DNA from: Mastigias papua
Taxonomy: Eukaryota; Cnidaria; Scyphozoa; Rhizostomeae; Mastigiidae
Assembly: GCA_964019165.1 (NCBI GenBank)
Contig: OZ025273.1
Span: 363,501-427,500, forward strand
Direction: 5' to 3'
Length of the DNA: 64,000 nt
Below the pieces are notes generated by a model, which was given only the letters and a program-made list of their open reading frames with translations, was not told the DNA's origin and searched no databases. Made by a program: the position numbers and the translations under genes. This document shows positions 60,801-64,000 of the stretch, in pieces (the stretch's first letter is position 1; every line of letters starts with the position of its first letter).

Positions 60801-62579
60801 AAACAGTAAGGCTATAACCTTGGTATTGTGCCCAAAATTGACCAAAATTGAAATTCATAGAATTTGATTGCACATTGACAAGTGATGAAAATGAGCGAAT
60901 GTTGACCAAAAGGTAAGGCTATAGCCTTGGTATTGTCCGCAAACATGACCAAAATTGAAATTCATAGAATTTGATTGCACATTGACAAGTAATGAAAATG
61001 AGCGAATTTTGGCCAAAAAGCAAGGCTATAGCCTTGGTATTGTGCCCAAAATTGACCAAAATTGAAATTCATAGAATTTGATTGCACATTGACAAGTGAT
61101 GAAAATGAGCGAATTTTGGACAAAAAGTAAGGCTATAGCCTTGGTATTGTGCCCAAAATTGACCAAAATTGAAATTCATAGAATTTGATTGCACATTGAC
61201 AAGTGATGAAAATGAGCGAAGTTTGGCCAAAAAGTAAGGCTATAACCTTGGTATTGTGCCCAACATTGACCAAAATTGAAATTCATAGAATTTGATTGCA
61301 CATTGACAAGTGATGAAAATGAGCGAATGTTGACCAAAAGGTAAGGCTATAGCCTTGGTATTGTGCCCAAACTTGACCAAAATTGAAATTCATAGAATTT
61401 GATTGCACATTGACAAGTAATGAAAATGAGCGAATTTTGGCCAAAAAGCAAGGCTATAGCCTTGGCATTGTGCCCAAAATTGACCAAAATTGAAATTCAT
61501 AGAATTTGATTGCACATTGACAAGTGATGAAAATGAGCGAATTTTGGACAAAAAGTAAGGCTATAGCCTTGGTATTGTGCCCAAAATTGACCAAAATTGA
61601 CATTCATAGAATTTGATTGCACATTGAAAAGTGATGAAAATGAGCGAATTTTGGCCAGAAAGTAAGGCTATAGCCTTGGTATTGTGCCCAAAATTGACCA
61701 AACTTGAAATTCATAGAATTTGATTGCACATTGACAAGTGATGAAAATGAGCGAATTTTGGCCAAAAAGTAAGGCTATAGCCTTGGTATTGTGCCCAAAA
61801 TTGACCAAAATTGAAATTCATAGAATTTGATTGCACATTGACAAGTGATGAAAATGAGCGAATTTTGGCCAAAATGTAAGGCTATAGCCTTGGTATTGTG
61901 CCCAAACTTGACCAAAATTGACATTCATAGAATTTGATTGCACATTGACAAGTGATGAAAATGAGCGAAGTTTGACCACAAAGTAAGGCTATAGCCTTGG
62001 TATTGTGCCCAAAATTGACCAAAATTGACATTCATAGAATTTGATTGCACATTGAAAAGTGATGAAAATGAGCGAATTTTGGCCAAAAAGTAAGGCTATA
62101 GCCTTGGTATTGTGCCCAAAATTGACCAAAATTGAAATTCATAGAATTTGATTGCACATTGACAAGTGATGAAAATGAGCGAAGTTTGGCCAAAAAGTAA
62201 GGCTATAGCCTTGGTATTGTGCCCAAAATTGACCAAAATTGAAATTCATAGAATTTGATTGCACATTGACAAGTAATGAAAATGAGCGAATTTTGGCCAA
62301 AAAGCAAGGCTATAGCCTTGGTATTGTGCCCAAAATTGACCAAAATTGACATTCATAGAATTTGATTGCACATTGACAAGTGATGAACATGAGCCATTTT
62401 TGGCCAAAATGTAAGGCTATAGTCTTGGTATTTTCTTCAAAAATGACCAAAATTGAAATTCATAGAATTTGATTGCACATTGACAGGTGATGAAAATGAG
62501 CGAATTTTGGCCAAAAAGTAAGGCTATAGCCTTGGTATTGTGCCCAAAATTAACCAAAATTGAAATTCATAGAATTTGA

Positions 62580-64000
62580 TTGCACATTGACAAGTGATGA
62601 ACATGAGCCATTTTTGGCCAAAACGTACTGCTATAGCCTTGGTATTGTGCCCAAAATTGACCAAAATTGAAATTCATAGAATTTGATTGCACATTGACAA
62701 GTGATGAAAATGAGCGAAGTTTGGCCAAAAAGTAAGGCTATAACCTTGGTATTGTGCCCAAAATTGACCAAAATTGACATTCATAGAATTTGATTGCACA
62801 TTGACAAGTGATGAAAATGAGCGAATGTTGACCAAAAGGTAAGGCTATAGCCTTGGTATTGTGCGCAAACTTGACCAAAATTGAAATTCATAGAATTTGA
62901 TTACACATTGACAAGTAATGAAAATGAGCGAATTGTGGCCAAAAAGCAAGGCTATAGCCTTGGTATTGTGCCAAAAATTGACCAAAATTGAAATTCATAG
63001 AATTTGATTGCACATTGACAAGTGATGAAAATGAGCGAATTTTGGACAAAAAGTAAGGCTATAGCCTTGGTATTGTGCCCAAAATTGACCAAAATTGAAA
63101 TTCATAGAATTTGATTGCACATTGACAAGTGATGAAAATGAGCGAATTTTGACCACAAGGTAAGGCTATAGCCTTGATATTGTGCCCAAAATTGACCAAA
63201 ATTGAAATTCATAGAATTTGATTGCACATTGACAAGTGATGAACATGAGCCATTTTTGGCCAAAACGTACGGCTATAGCCTTGGTATTGTGCCCAAAATT
63301 GACCAAAATTGAAATTCATAGAATTTGATTGCACATTGACAAGTGATGAAAATGAGCGAAGTTTGGCCAAAAAGTAAGGCTATAACCTTGGTATTGTGCC
63401 CAAAATTGACCAAAATTGAAATTCATAGAATTTGATTGCACATTGACAAGTGATGAAAATGAGCTAATGTTGACCAAAAGGTAAGGCTATAGCCTTGGTA
63501 TTGTGCCCAAACTTGACCAAAATTGAAATTCATAGAATTTGATTGCACATTGACAAGTAATGAAAATGAGCGAATTTTGGCCAAAACGCAAGGCTATAGC
63601 CTTGGTATTGTGCCCAAAATTGACCAAAATTGAAATTCATAGAATTTGATTGCACATTGACAAGTGATGAACATGAGCCATTTGTGGCCAAAATGTAAGG
63701 CTATAGTCTTGGTATTTTCTTCAAAAATGACCAAAATTGAAATTCATAGAATTTGATTGCACATTGACAGGTGATGAAAGTGAGCGAATTTTGGCCAAAA
63801 AGTAAGGCTATAGCCTTGGTATTGTGCCCAAAATTGACCAAAATTGAAATTCATAGAATTTGATTGCACATTGACAAGTGATGAACATGAGCCATTTTTG
63901 GCCAAAACGTACTGCTATAGCCTTGGTATTGTGCCCAAAATTGACCAAAATTGAAATTCATAGAATTTGATTGCACATTGACAAGTGATGAAAATGAGCG
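62580..64000. repeat. 642-bp (6-mer) HOR, second group
   Basis: CGTAC(T/G)GCTATAGCC at about 62,624, 63,266 and 63,908, again 642 bp apart. The middle copy carries the G form, identical to the LINE target. Confidence 0.85.

Larger units (their letters stand above)
53641..64000. repeat. 107-bp satellite array, right block (~97 monomers)
   Basis: Continuation of the same array, in phase with the left block once the LINE and one GGCTAT are removed. Variants CAAGTAATG, GAATGTTGACC, GGCTATAACC and GACAGGTGATG recur. The array runs off the window end. Confidence 0.98.

Noticed and set aside
16345..64000. CRISPR-like array
   Set aside because: Units are contiguous 107-bp monomers without unique spacers, in a eukaryotic genome; this is satellite DNA.
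16345..64000. CENP-B box in the satellite
   Set aside because: I looked for the TTCG....A..CGGG pattern in the consensus and did not see it; any centromere role rests on other arguments.

Overview
This is eukaryotic, almost certainly metazoan, nuclear DNA. It has GT-AG introns, AT-rich non-coding sequence, dense simple repeats, and three classes of retroelement (APE-type non-LTR, Penelope-like, LTR) typical of invertebrate genomes. The species cannot be named from the sequence. An aquatic invertebrate would fit, because LINEs carrying 2A peptides are known from such animals.

Layout. (1) About 0.9-13.75 kb, plus strand: the 3' part of a spliced gene for a long coiled-coil protein. Nine exons can be joined in frame, ending at a stop at 13,744. 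The C-terminal tail resembles, from memory, that of ninein/ninein-like centrosomal proteins; this is tentative. One 2.46-kb exon contains three 76-residue coiled-coil repeats. The introns hold long (AT)n, (ATC)n and (ATT)n tracts, two LINE fragments, a Penelope-like fragment between 359-bp inverted arms, a tRNA-derived SINE-like element and a microsatellite-associated repeat. (2) 13.75-14.96 kb: 3' flank without a recognised gene. (3) About 14.96 kb to the window end: a 107-bp satellite. Its left edge has decayed monomers and contains a 5'-truncated LINE. From 16.3 kb the array is well ordered, about 41 kb in the window, with local higher-order repeats of 6 to 11 monomers. (4) 46,849-53,640, minus strand: a LINE inserted in the satellite with a GGCTAT target duplication. 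It is itself interrupted by a young, short LTR retrotransposon that encodes only a zinc-knuckle protein.

The most interesting part is the LINE and its relation to the satellite. ORF1 begins three bases from the element's 5' end. It starts with a hydrophobic signal-like segment, followed by a 2A ribosome-skipping motif ending NPGP and then a coiled-coil/RRM-like ORF1 protein. ORF1 and ORF2 share a frame and are separated by a single UAG, with no AUG near the start of ORF2. Both LINE copies in the window, one full-length and one old and truncated, sit in the same orientation at the same point of the satellite monomer, inside its 14-bp palindrome. Empty versions of the target occur elsewhere in the array. 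This suggests, but does not prove, a satellite-targeting LINE that uses several recoding steps. All family names rest on motifs read by eye; no search was run.
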